64,000 nt of DNA from contig RECY01000038.1 in NCBI GenBank assembly GCA_007693785.1, positions 62,001 through 126,000 of the forward strand, given 5' to 3'. Under the pieces are notes generated by a model. The model was not told the DNA's origin and did not search any database. It saw only the letters and a program-made list of their open reading frames with translations. The translations under genes were made by a program, and so were the position numbers. This stretch comes from Phycisphaerales bacterium (GTDB lineage Bacteria; Planctomycetota; Phycisphaerae; Phycisphaerales; UBA1924). Of this stretch, positions 36,490-44,044 are shown in pieces (position 1 is the first letter of the stretch; the number at the start of each line of letters is the position of its first letter).

Positions 36490-37565
36490 TCCGGCGCACT
36501 CGCTCATGGAAGCTCGCCCTCGCGACGCTTGCCGCATGTTTTGCGGCGCCGCTGTTCGCTCAGGACGGCGGCGCCGGCCGACCGGAGTCTCTGGAAGCCC
36601 CGCCGGTCGAGGGGTCGTCGCTGCCCGGGGCCGTGCCGAGGGTGGAGCGCGAGCCCGAAGCCGTCATCGCGTCGCGCCTGGAGGCGCTGCATCCGGATCG
36701 CCCAGTGGAATATTTTCTGCTGGCGGAAGAAGTCGCGGACATCGCGATCGGGCCGCGGAGCGCGCAGCTCGCGCAGCGGCTGTACGTGCTGGCGTTCGAG
36801 CTGGCGCTGGCCGCGGGCGACCGTCCGACCGCCTCCAGCGCGGTGCTCGGGCTCGGGGCGACGACGCGACTGGACGAACGCCGACGCACACTCGCCGCGC
36901 TCGCGCGGAGCATCGACCCGCGTCACGCCCGTCCCAATTGGTCGCCGGCGATCGACAGCGTTTCGGACGGCAAGACGGCGTACGACGCGGCGACCGCCCT
37001 CGGGCTCGTCCGATCCGGCTATGGGCGAGCGGGGATGCGTCTGCTGCGCGAGCCCGGCGTCCGCCCGCTCCTGGTCGCTTTCGACGCCCTGCTCAGCCCG
37101 GTCGGCGCGACGGGCGCGTTCGCCGAGGTGGAGCGTCAGGCGCCGATGTGGCCCTGTCCCGAGTGCGCCAACGAGCTTGTCGTCCCCGTGCCGGGCTCGC
37201 GCCCGCCGGACCGGCGCGCGTGCTCGACCTGCCTCGGCGCGCCCGGGCCCCGTCTTTCGCACGAGGCGTTCCTAGGGCATCTTCGCCTTGAGCTGCGCCT
37301 GCTCGACGGGATCGGTCGATCCTGGGCGGCTCAGGTCGCGAGCGATCGCGGTGCGCCGCTGCTGGATCCGGAAGCCGACGAGGTCGCCCCGATGTTCGGC
37401 ATCGACCCCTCGCGGACGATTTTTCGAGACGGGCAGTGGATTCGCCCGCAGCCGAGCCCCGACGCGGAGCCCGCACCGCCCGCCGCTCCCGAGCCAGACT
37501 CCGAACCTAACCCGCAGCCCGCTTCGGGCGGCGGCGCATCGGGCGGGACCAGCGCCGGGAGCTGA
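36486..37565 (+). CDS. exported Cys-pair protein, last gene of the VWA/Exb operon
   Basis: A 359-residue protein whose ATG overlaps the previous stop (ATGA). The start MIRRTRSWKLALATLAACFA and APLFAQDGG give a clear Sec signal peptide with cleavage after FAQ or similar. Residues ~50-215 are helical. Two Cys pairs, CPECANE and CSTCLG (about residues 222-247), form a treble-clef or zinc-ribbon-like unit, unusual for an exported protein. The C-terminal ~55 residues are Pro/Glu/Gly/Ser-rich and disordered. No known family. No further gene follows closely. Confidence 0.75.
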   Translation: MIRRTRSWKLALATLAACFAAPLFAQDGGAGRPESLEAPPVEGSSLPGAVPRVEREPEAVIASRLEALHPDRPVEYFLLAEEVADIAIGPRSAQLAQRLYVLAFELALAAGDRPTASSAVLGLGATTRLDERRRTLAALARSIDPRHARPNWSPAIDSVSDGKTAYDAATALGLVRSGYGRAGMRLLREPGVRPLLVAFDALLSPVGATGAFAEVERQAPMWPCPECANELVVPVPGSRPPDRRACSTCLGAPGPRLSHEAFLGHLRLELRLLDGIGRSWAAQVASDRGAPLLDPEADEVAPMFGIDPSRTIFRDGQWIRPQPSPDAEPAPPAAPEPDSEPNPQPASGGGASGGTSAGS

Positions 37566-37691
37566 TTCTCGATCCTCCGCCGCGCCCTTTCGTCGCCGCG
37601 CGCCGATGCGTCCCTAGAGTCGCGGGCACGCGGCGACGGGCGAGCCCGCCCGGAACACCCATTCACGCACATACGACGGAGCACCCAGCAC

Positions 37692-38060
37692 ATGGCGGAC
37701 GACACCGGCGGCAAGGCGACGATCGCGTTCGAGGATTTTGCCAAGATCGACCTACGCGTGGCGCGGATCGTGCAGGCCGAGCCGCACCCCAACGCCGACC
37801 GGTTGCTCAAGCTCCAGCTCGACGACGGCTCGGGCGAGCCGCGTCAGATCTGCGCCGGCGTCAAGGCGTTCTACGAGCCGGAGCAGCTCGTTGGCAAGCT
37901 CATCGTGATCGTCGCGAACCTGGAACCTCGCGAGATCCGCGGCGAGCAGAGCCGCGGGATGCTGCTCGCCGCCAGCGACGCCGCCAAGGGCGAGGGCGAC
38001 CGCAACGTGGTGCTGCTCTCACCGATGAGCGACATCGCGCCCGGCTCGGTCGTGAGCTGA
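37692..38060 (+). CDS. stand-alone tRNA-binding domain protein (MetG C-terminal / CsaA-like)
   Basis: A 122-residue protein made of one EMAP-II/OB-fold tRNA-binding domain like the C-terminal domain of methionyl-tRNA synthetase. The signature is FAKIDLRVARIVQAEPHPNA then DRLLKLQLDDG, ICAGV, LVGKLIVIVANLEPREIRG and SRGMLLAA. Stand-alone relatives include Trbp111 (tRNA-binding) and CsaA (chaperone-like). N-terminal methionyl-tRNA synthetase catalytic domain is absent, so the gene either supplies this domain in trans or has its own role. Confidence 0.88.
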   Translation: MADDTGGKATIAFEDFAKIDLRVARIVQAEPHPNADRLLKLQLDDGSGEPRQICAGVKAFYEPEQLVGKLIVIVANLEPREIRGEQSRGMLLAASDAAKGEGDRNVVLLSPMSDIAPGSVVS

Positions 38061-38077
38061 CGCCGAGCCGCTCGTTG

Positions 38078-38908
38078 TCATTGCGGGTCGCGCCGCGCTC
38101 GCGGCTCGCGATCGAGCTCGCGACGGAGCCGCTCGATGAACGCCGCGCTTGACTCGGCCTCGTCGTCCAGACGCTCGCGCAGCTCGCCCAGCCGCCGCTC
38201 GATCGCGCGGATCTCGAGCTCCACCGCTTCGCGCCGCAGCGTGTGCTGCTCGGCCGCGAGTTCGACGAACCGGGCCTCGCCCTCTCTCGCGGCCTCCGCG
38301 TCGCGACGCTGACGCGCCGCCCGCACCGCCTGCCCGGCCTGCATCAGGCGGTACCGGTTGACCATCTCACGCGTGCGGAGGTCCCGCATCGCCTCGTCCG
38401 GCGTGTGCAGGATCGCCGCGACCTGCGGCGCAAACACGCGCATCAGCCCCTCGACCGCCGCCTGCGGGCGCTCGGCAGCGAGTGCCTCGATCCGTTCCGT
38501 GAGTTCCGGCAGGTGCTCGCGAAGGAAAGCCGCGACGTCCTCGGGCGTCACCTCGCGCGACTCGGACCTCGGGCCCTCCCCGCGCCGCCCCGCACGCGGT
38601 GGCGGCTCGCCGCGTGACCCATCCAGCAGCGCACGCCCACGCGCGACCTCGCCCGGCTCGCCGCCCTCGTCGAGCTGACGGATTGCGCCTTCCAATCGCT
38701 CCACAAGTCGGCGGGCCTGCGCGAGACGATGCTCCAGACGCTCGCGGACCTGCTCCGGCGTCAACGCGGGCGCCGTCTCGACCCCGGCCCGCCGCGTCGG
38801 CTGCTCTCCAAACGCGGGCCCAGCAAGGGTGCCGACGCTCACGACGCCCGCCGCGAGAGCGACGCACAGGCGAGCACGGATCTTCAGAATCTCACACGGG
38901 CGAGTCAT
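38078..38908 (-). CDS. exported coiled-coil protein of an ECF sigma operon
   Basis: A 276-residue protein from ATG 38908. A signal peptide (KIRARLCVALAAGVVSVGTL ending AGPAFGE) precedes a highly charged helical protein with long Arg/Glu-rich coiled coils near residues 50-85 and 190-265. No known domain; the layout recalls small periplasmic metal- or stress-sensing helical proteins that act with anti-sigma factors, but this is only an analogy. Its start overlaps the anti-sigma-like gene by 17 bases, and both follow the ECF sigma gene, so the three form one operon. Confidence 0.72.
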   Translation of the reverse strand: MTRPCEILKIRARLCVALAAGVVSVGTLAGPAFGEQPTRRAGVETAPALTPEQVRERLEHRLAQARRLVERLEGAIRQLDEGGEPGEVARGRALLDGSRGEPPPRAGRRGEGPRSESREVTPEDVAAFLREHLPELTERIEALAAERPQAAVEGLMRVFAPQVAAILHTPDEAMRDLRTREMVNRYRLMQAGQAVRAARQRRDAEAAREGEARFVELAAEQHTLRREAVELEIRAIERRLGELRERLDDEAESSAAFIERLRRELDREPRARRDPQ

Positions 38909-39413
38909 CGCCAGCCTCCATCCAGGGCCAATCCGAGGCCCACTCCCCCGCCCACGCGGCAGGGTCGGTGTGCAGGGTGAACAACGCGTCGGCCTCCGCG
39001 CCGAGGGCGGCCAGCTCCGTCCGATACGGCAGCGCCAACGCCTCGCCCATCGCGAGCCACGCGTCGAGTTCGGCTTCCAATGCCACGGCGCGAGGGTCCG
39101 GGTCCGTGAGCGCCGCACCCCCCTGGAGCACGCCCCACGCGAGCAGACCCGCGGTCAACGCCAACCCAACCCCGGCCGCGACGCGGAATCTCGCCGAGCC
39201 AAGCCATGCCCCGGCCTCGGAACCCGACCCGGAACCACGCCCGATGCGGGCGAAAACCGTGGGTCGGGACGCCTCGCCGAGTGGCGCCCCCGCCAGCAGG
39301 CGGGCCTCGAACCCCGCGTCCGGCTCCCCGCCCGCGGCCCGGGCGGCCTCGTTCAGCGCGTGCTCGATCGGCCCAAGCTCTTCCGCCGTCTTGTGCTGCG
39401 GGTGGTCGGTCAT
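38892..39413 (-). CDS. anti-sigma-factor-like single-pass membrane protein
   Basis: A 173-residue protein from ATG 39413, overlapping the sigma factor gene's stop by 4 bases. The ~75-residue N-terminal part is polar and helical (EELGPIEHALNEAARAAGG), then one membrane helix at about residues 78-97 (FRVAAGVGLALTAGLLAWGV) and a short acidic Trp-rich periplasmic tail. This layout and its position directly after an ECF sigma gene make it a probable regulator that holds the sigma factor at the membrane. No zinc-anti-sigma HxxxCxxC motif is present. Confidence 0.72.
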   Translation of the reverse strand: MTDHPQHKTAEELGPIEHALNEAARAAGGEPDAGFEARLLAGAPLGEASRPTVFARIGRGSGSGSEAGAWLGSARFRVAAGVGLALTAGLLAWGVLQGGAALTDPDPRAVALEAELDAWLAMGEALALPYRTELAALGAEADALFTLHTDPAAWAGEWASDWPWMEAGDDSPV

Positions 39414-40006
39414 TCGGTGGGCTCCTGATCGAGCAACTCTCGGAGTTTGCGCAGGGCGCGGTGGTGGCGGGCGAGGAGTGTGCCGACCGGCTCGCCCAGC
39501 CACTCGGCGATCTGCTTGAAACTCATCTGCGCGTGGTGGCGGAGGTGGATCACGTCCCGGTCCGCCTCGCTCAGCGCGCCGATCGCCCGGTGGAGGGCCG
39601 CGTGGTCGGGGGCCGCTTCGGGGATGGGCGGGGCCGGATGACTCTCGCCGGCGCGGGGGTCCTGCACGCCCGGGCGACGACGCCGACGGCGCAGCTCGTC
39701 CCGGGCGCGGTTGGCGGCGATCCGGAACAGCCAGGCCTCGAATCGGCCTCGCTCCTCGTACCCACCAGCGGGCAGTTTCTGGGCGACGGTCGTGAACACG
39801 GATTGGGTGACCTCCTCCGCCGAGCCCGGGTCGAGCGACTTCGCCCGGACGAACGCGTAGACGCGACGCCCGTAGCGATCGACGATCGCCCGCCAGGCGT
39901 CCTGATCCCCCCGGGCCGCGCGTGCGAGCAGCGGGTGCGGATCGCCGAGATCCGCGTCCGAAGGGGGCGACGAGGGTGTGCGATCCGGGCCGATCAAGCT
40001 CGGCAT
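39410..40006 (-). CDS. RNA polymerase ECF sigma factor
   Basis: A 198-residue sigma-70 family protein of the ECF group. Region 2 spans about residues 25-95 (LARAARGDQDAWRAIVDRYG, AEEVTQSVFTTVAQ, FEAWLFRIAANRARDELRRR), and region 4 about residues 140-190 (LHRAIGALSEADRDVIHLRH, SFKQIAEWLGEPVGTLLARH). The linker is Pro-rich. It should direct transcription of this operon and others when its anti-sigma partner releases it. It is divergent from a second ECF sigma gene with a ~190-base shared promoter region. Confidence 0.92.
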   Translation of the reverse strand: MPSLIGPDRTPSSPPSDADLGDPHPLLARAARGDQDAWRAIVDRYGRRVYAFVRAKSLDPGSAEEVTQSVFTTVAQKLPAGGYEERGRFEAWLFRIAANRARDELRRRRRRPGVQDPRAGESHPAPPIPEAAPDHAALHRAIGALSEADRDVIHLRHHAQMSFKQIAEWLGEPVGTLLARHHRALRKLRELLDQEPTE

Positions 40007-40199
40007 ACCTCCCGTCGTCGGGCGGGCGACCCTTCCGCGGGCCCCGCACAGGGCATAACGACCGATTCCGACCCCGATTGCATCGTCCAGAAGGTGAACG
40101 ATTCGCGATCCTCGGCCTCTGTGGTCCGTAAACTCGCTGGACGCGCGGGCGCGGACAGGCGAGGACGGCGTGGGGTGCAGGCCAGCAGCGGGGGCCGGG

Positions 40200-40826
40200 T
40201 TGACGCAGATTTCCGATGAAAAGCTCTTCGAGGCCTACCGCCGGGGCGACGCCGCGGCCCTCCGCACGCTGATCGAGCGGTATCACGATGATCTGATCCG
40301 GTTTTTGTACAGGCTGGTGGGCGATCGAGCCGCCGCCGAGGACGTCTTTCAGGAAACGTTTCTCCAGCTTCACCTCTCGGCGGACAGCTTCGACGCGACC
40401 CGACGTTTTCGGCCGTGGCTGTTCACAATTGCCGCGAACAAAGGGCGGGACCTGCTCCGTAAGCGGGGGAGACGCCGGACGGTGGAGCTCAGCGCTCCGG
40501 TCGGCGGCGACCCGGACGGGGCCTCGTTCGTCGATCTCATGGAGATCGACGTCCCGAGCCCGGATTCGGGCGTCGACCGGGACGAGCTCAGCCGCGAGGT
40601 GCAGGAGGTGCTCGGCGCGATGCCCGACAGCCTCCGCGAGATCTTGCTGCTGGCCTACTTCAGTCGGCTCAGCTACATGCAGATCGCGGAGGACCTCGGC
40701 ATCCCGCTCGGCACGGTGAAGAGCCGGCTGCACTCGGCCGTCGCCCAGTTCGGGCGTCGGTGGAAGGCCAAGCAGCGGCAGAGCGAGCGGTCGGCAGGGC
40801 GGGACGCTTCGGGTGAAGATACCTGA
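40200..40826 (+). CDS. RNA polymerase ECF sigma factor, second locus
   Basis: About 208 residues from TTG 40200, giving the usual L/M-TQISDEKLFEAYRRGD start; GTG 40170 is an alternative that would add ten residues. Region 2 includes ERYHDDLIRFLYRLVGDRAA, AEDVFQETFLQLHLSADSFD and RFRPWLFTIAANKGRDLLRK. Region 4 reads AMPDSLREILLLAYFSRLSY then MQIAEDLGIPLGTVKSRLHS. Planctomycete-type ECF sequence. It is followed after a few bases by the anti-sigma/pilin fusion gene, its probable regulator. Confidence 0.92.
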   Translation: MTQISDEKLFEAYRRGDAAALRTLIERYHDDLIRFLYRLVGDRAAAEDVFQETFLQLHLSADSFDATRRFRPWLFTIAANKGRDLLRKRGRRRTVELSAPVGGDPDGASFVDLMEIDVPSPDSGVDRDELSREVQEVLGAMPDSLREILLLAYFSRLSYMQIAEDLGIPLGTVKSRLHSAVAQFGRRWKAKQRQSERSAGRDASGEDT

Positions 40827-40854
40827 GCGGACCCGCACACGGGGGCAGCGTTCG

Positions 40855-42138
40855 ATGGATCACAACCCGCAGCAGCACGGACGAACGGACACGGACAGGT
40901 CACCCATGCACGATGCCCAGCCGATCGAACAGGATGACCGGTTGCACCAGGACGACGCCGAGGCGCTGGAGGCGTTGATCGATGCCGAGTACGACCTGGG
41001 GCGCGTGCCCGAGGCGCTCCGCCCGCGGGCCGAGCACGCCGGGCGGGTGCTGGGGCTGCTCGAGACCGAGCCGGGCGAGTGGGCACGAGCCGAGAGCGAG
41101 GCGGGGCTGACGCGGCGCACGCTGGCGGGTGTTGGTTCAGCCGCCGTCCAGGTCGCGAGCGCCCACGAGCCGGAGCTCTCGATCGACGATCAGGAGGCGC
41201 TCGACGCGTGGGTGATGTCGGGGTATGACGCTCGGCGGACGCCCACGGCCCTGCGCACGCGGGCGACCCAGCTTGAATCGATCGCCGCGATCGTCCTCGA
41301 TGCGCCGCACCCGACCCCGGGCGAGCGATCGGCCCTGATCGAGCGCACGCTGGCGGCGGTGCAGCGGAGCGAGGCCGAGCGTGCCGACCGGATGACCTTC
41401 CCGCCCGCCGGCCCGCGCCGGACGTTCAACATGCGGGACCTGGTGAGCCTCGCGTCGGTCGCGGCGATTGCAATGGCGGTCGTTCTCCCGATCATGGGCG
41501 CCGCCCGTCATCAGCAGCAACTGAACATGTGCGCCTCGAACATGGCGAGCGTCGGCGGGGCGTTCGGGGCCTACGCGTTCGATCACGCCGACCGCTTGCC
41601 CATGGCGACCGCCGGGATCGGCGGGGGCGTGTGGTGGAACGTCGGCACGCCGCGGGAGAGCAACTCGGCGAACCTGTTCAACCTCGCCCGTCACGGTTAT
41701 GCAAAATTGGGCGACTTGGCGTGCCCGGGCAATCCGACGGCTTCGACCGACCTCGACCCGGCGTCCGACCGCGACTGGCGGGCGATGCCGCAGGTGTCCT
41801 ACAGCTACCGCATCATGTTCGGGCAGACCCGCCCGAGCCTCAGCGAGCCGAGCCGCATCGTCCTGATGACCGACCGGTCGCCGGTGGTCCCCCGGGCGGC
41901 GGCGGGGGAGTCGTTCAACCCCTGGGCCAACAGCCAGAATCACGCGGGGCGCGGGCAGCACGTGCTGTTCTCGGACGGCTCGGCGAGCTTCGAGCGCGAG
42001 GCGGTCCTGGCGAACGGGGACAACCTCTGGCTCCCGGCGAGCTTTGAGCGGGCGATCGACCGGGCGACCCGTCGGACGACCGGGCTCCGCGGGGTGGAGA
42101 CCCCCGAATCGGTGAATGATACATTCGTGGGCCCGTGA
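40855..42138 (+). CDS. anti-sigma-like protein fused to a pseudopilin-type C-terminal domain
   Basis: About 427 residues from ATG 40855 (GTG 40813 inside the sigma gene is an alternative). Two similar ~60-residue helical modules lie in tandem near residues 30-95 and 110-175: EALEALIDAEYDLGRVPEAL resembles EALDAWVMSGYDARRTPTAL, each ending in an RTLAGV/RTLAAV-like helix. A membrane helix (LVSLASVAAIAMAVVLPIMG) follows near residue 195. The outer part starts AARHQQQLNMCASNMASVGG and ends HAGRGQHVLFSDGSASFE, the H-x9-D-G pattern of planctomycete pseudopilin (DUF1559-like) domains. So a cytoplasmic sigma-binding part joins a pilin-like sensor. Role inferred from the adjacent sigma gene. Confidence 0.8.
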   Translation: MDHNPQQHGRTDTDRSPMHDAQPIEQDDRLHQDDAEALEALIDAEYDLGRVPEALRPRAEHAGRVLGLLETEPGEWARAESEAGLTRRTLAGVGSAAVQVASAHEPELSIDDQEALDAWVMSGYDARRTPTALRTRATQLESIAAIVLDAPHPTPGERSALIERTLAAVQRSEAERADRMTFPPAGPRRTFNMRDLVSLASVAAIAMAVVLPIMGAARHQQQLNMCASNMASVGGAFGAYAFDHADRLPMATAGIGGGVWWNVGTPRESNSANLFNLARHGYAKLGDLACPGNPTASTDLDPASDRDWRAMPQVSYSYRIMFGQTRPSLSEPSRIVLMTDRSPVVPRAAAGESFNPWANSQNHAGRGQHVLFSDGSASFEREAVLANGDNLWLPASFERAIDRATRRTTGLRGVETPESVNDTFVGP

Positions 42139-42296
42139 GCCCGGGACGGGTTCGACGCGGGATCTGCGAGCGTGGCGCTTGCTCCGGGCTGGGGAGGCTC
42201 CTAGCGTTGCCTCCGCGCGAATCCGGCCGAATGATCGGTGTTCGTGCGTCCGCCCGCTGCGGCAGGATGCCGGGTGTGGTGTCTCGATGCGAATTC

Positions 42297-42318
42297 GGCC
42301 CCGCGTTGACGCGGGGCC
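42297..42318 (+). promoter_or_regulatory. hairpin in the rpmI leader, attenuator-like
   Basis: GGCCCCGCG (42297-42305) and CGCGGGGCC (42310-42318) form a 9-base-pair stem with a TTGA loop, followed by TTTGAAAA, 28 bases before rpmI. It could act as an L20-controlled attenuator or a weak terminator. The rest of the 207-base gap (42139-42296) shows no gene. Confidence 0.5.
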
Positions 42319-42345
42319 TTTGAAAAGACGATGAGGCAGGCCACG

Positions 42346-42645
42346 ATGTCGAAGAACAAACTGCATAAAGGCACGCTGAAGCGGATCCGCATCAGCAAGA
42401 CCGGCAAGATCCGGCACCGCTCGGCCTACCACAAGCACTTGCGTTCGGGCAAGAGCGGCAAGCGCCTGCGCCACCTCCGTCAGGACCGCTACATGGCGGG
42501 CCCGGACGCCAAGCGTCTTGAGAAGCTGCTGTTCCGTCGCCTGCGCGGTCGGAACCAGCCTCGGACGGCTTTGCACCGCAGCCCCTCGCCGGCCGAGCGC
42601 CAGGCGATGCGGGATCAGGCCGCCGCGAGCGAGACGCAGTCCTAA
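42346..42645 (+). CDS. rpmI: 50S ribosomal protein L35
   Basis: The basic N-terminal ~60 residues match L35: SKNKLHKGTLKRIRIS, KTGKIRHRSAYHKHL and SGKSGKRLRHLRQ. The protein is 99 residues from ATG 42346, against about 65 in the family; the extra ~35 residues at the C-terminus (from about RLEKLLFRRLRG) are polar and unstructured-looking. The rpmI-rplT pair is conserved, but infC, which usually precedes, is absent here. ATG 42331 in the same frame is less likely. Confidence 0.93.
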   Translation: MSKNKLHKGTLKRIRISKTGKIRHRSAYHKHLRSGKSGKRLRHLRQDRYMAGPDAKRLEKLLFRRLRGRNQPRTALHRSPSPAERQAMRDQAAASETQS

Positions 42646-42661
42646 ATCAAACGAGTTGCTG

Positions 42662-42700
42662 GTCGGCTGCGCCGTCTCGTGACGGCGTCGGAGAGCCGAC
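42662..42700 (+). promoter_or_regulatory. nested hairpin between rpmI and rplT
   Basis: An outer stem GTCGGCT/AGCCGAC (42662-42668 with 42694-42700) encloses an inner stem CGCCGTC/GACGGCG (42670-42676 with 42681-42687) on a TCGT loop. It lies in the 136-base rpmI-rplT spacer and is a candidate L20-binding control element by analogy with known autoregulation in other bacteria. Confidence 0.5.
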
Positions 42701-42781
42701 GGTCCATCGCGCACCCGCCCGCCGGGAACAAAGACGCTGACGCGATCAGCGCTCCGAGCGGGCAAAGCGGGAGATTGATCG

Positions 42782-43177
42782 ATGCCGAGAGCACGCAAAG
42801 GCGCCGCACGCAACCAGGCGCGCAAGCGCATCCTGAAGAACGCCAGGGGCTACCGTGGTTCACGCGGCGGGCACAAGGTCCTGGCGATGCAGCAGATCCG
42901 CCGGTCGGGCGTGTTCGCCTACCGCGACCGTCGCGCCCGCAAGCGTGACTACCGTGCATTGTGGATCACCCGCATCACGGCGGCGTGCCGGATGCGCGGC
43001 ACCCGCTACAGCCTGTTCATGAACGGGATGAAGCTCGCGGGGATCAACCTGAACCGCAAGATGCTCTCGATCATCGCGATCGAGGACCCGAAGCTGTTCG
43101 ACGAGATTGTGGCGAAGGCGACGGCCGCCTCGACCGCGACGCCCTCGAAGAACAAGGCGATCCTCGCCAAGGCCTGA
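42782..43177 (+). CDS. rplT: 50S ribosomal protein L20
   Basis: A 131-residue basic protein that binds 23S rRNA early in assembly. The N-terminus MPRARKGAARNQARKRILKN and the blocks GYRGSRGGHKVLAMQQIRRS, YRDRRARKRDYRALWITRI and MNGMKLAGINLNRKML are all characteristic. It is about ten residues longer than usual at the C-terminus (polar Ala/Thr/Lys tail). Transcribed with rpmI; a terminator follows. Confidence 0.97.
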   Translation: MPRARKGAARNQARKRILKNARGYRGSRGGHKVLAMQQIRRSGVFAYRDRRARKRDYRALWITRITAACRMRGTRYSLFMNGMKLAGINLNRKMLSIIAIEDPKLFDEIVAKATAASTATPSKNKAILAKA

Positions 43178-43211
43178 GCGGGCCGCGACGGACGAGCGAA
43201 GAAGCGTATCC

Positions 43212-43250
43212 CAACCGGCCCGGGCGTTCCGCTCGGGCCGGTTGTGTTTT
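43212..43250 (+). terminator. rho-independent terminator after rplT
   Basis: CAACCGGCCCG (43212-43222) pairs with CGGGCCGGTTG (43234-43244), followed by TGTTTT. It is 35 bases beyond the rplT stop. Confidence 0.88.
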
Positions 43251-43338
43251 GATGCTTGAGAGGGTGATCGCGTGCGGGTGGCCTGATCGCGATACGCGGG
43301 CGGCCTGTCGGGGCGTGGGTTGGTAGGCTTTGGCGAAC

Positions 43339-43344
43339 GGGAGG
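43339..43344 (+). promoter_or_regulatory. Shine-Dalgarno deciding a TTG start of the site-2 protease
   Basis: GGGAGG lies 5 bases before TTG 43350; an upstream TTG at 43320 has no comparable site. Confidence 0.6.
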
Positions 43345-43349
43345 CTGTC

Positions 43350-44018
43350 TTGGGCGGAGCCTGGTGGTTCGAGAGCGCGTGGTCGGCGGACCCCATGCTG
43401 GCGATGAGTTGGGTCGCGTGGGTGATCGTCTCGATCACGCTGCACGAGCTGGCGCACGGTTGGGCGGCGATCAGGCGCGGCGACACGACGCCGATCGACA
43501 CCGGGCACATGAGCTGGAATCCCGTGGTCCATATGGGGCTGTTCAGCCTGATCGTGTTCGCGCTGGTGGGGATCGCGTGGGGGGCGATGCCGATCAACCC
43601 GAGCCGCATCCGCGGGCGGCACGGCGACGCGGCGGTCGCCTTCGCGGGCCCGCTGATGAACCTCTACCTCGCCGCGGGGTGCATCCTGGGGCGGGCGTTG
43701 TGGGAGGGGTACGCCCACGGGCTGGCGGACCCGTTCCACGCCAACATCTCGACGGCGTTGTTCGTCGGGGCGTTCCTGAACCTGGTGCTGTTCGCGTTCA
43801 ACCTGCTGCCGATCATGCCGCTAGACGGCGGGCGGATCCTGGCGAGCTATCACCCGCCGTATGCGCGCCTCATGGAGACGCAGGGCGGGGTCTTCCTGAT
43901 GCTCGGGCTGTTCATGCTGGTGTTCTTCTTCGGGTTTCAGTACATCTTCGGCGCGGCGATGACGATGGCGGCTGTTGCGGTGGACCTCGTGCTGTCGGTG
44001 CTGCCGGGGACGCCGTAG
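43350..44018 (+). CDS. site-2 protease / M50-family intramembrane metallopeptidase
   Basis: About 222 residues. The zinc motif HELAH (residues 32-36) sits in the first membrane helix, and the third ligand is in NLLPIMPLDGGRI near residue 162, the S2P hallmark. Four to six membrane helices are visible, including FSLIVFALVGIAWGAMP and VFLMLGLFMLVFFFGFQYIF. These compact members lack a PDZ domain and cut membrane-bound substrates such as anti-sigma factors; two anti-sigma-like proteins are encoded 2-4 kb upstream, but a link is only conjecture. TTG 43350 is preferred because of the GGGAGG site. Confidence 0.88.
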   Translation: MGGAWWFESAWSADPMLAMSWVAWVIVSITLHELAHGWAAIRRGDTTPIDTGHMSWNPVVHMGLFSLIVFALVGIAWGAMPINPSRIRGRHGDAAVAFAGPLMNLYLAAGCILGRALWEGYAHGLADPFHANISTALFVGAFLNLVLFAFNLLPIMPLDGGRILASYHPPYARLMETQGGVFLMLGLFMLVFFFGFQYIFGAAMTMAAVAVDLVLSVLPGTP

Positions 44019-44044
44019 AGATTTTGGGGTGTGGCAGTCCGGGC

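Noticed and set aside
33508-36537. 1009-residue antisense frame opposite the 999-residue Exb operon protein
   Set aside because: Low-complexity Arg-rich translation; the sense frame has a membrane helix, overlaps with neighbours and operon continuity.
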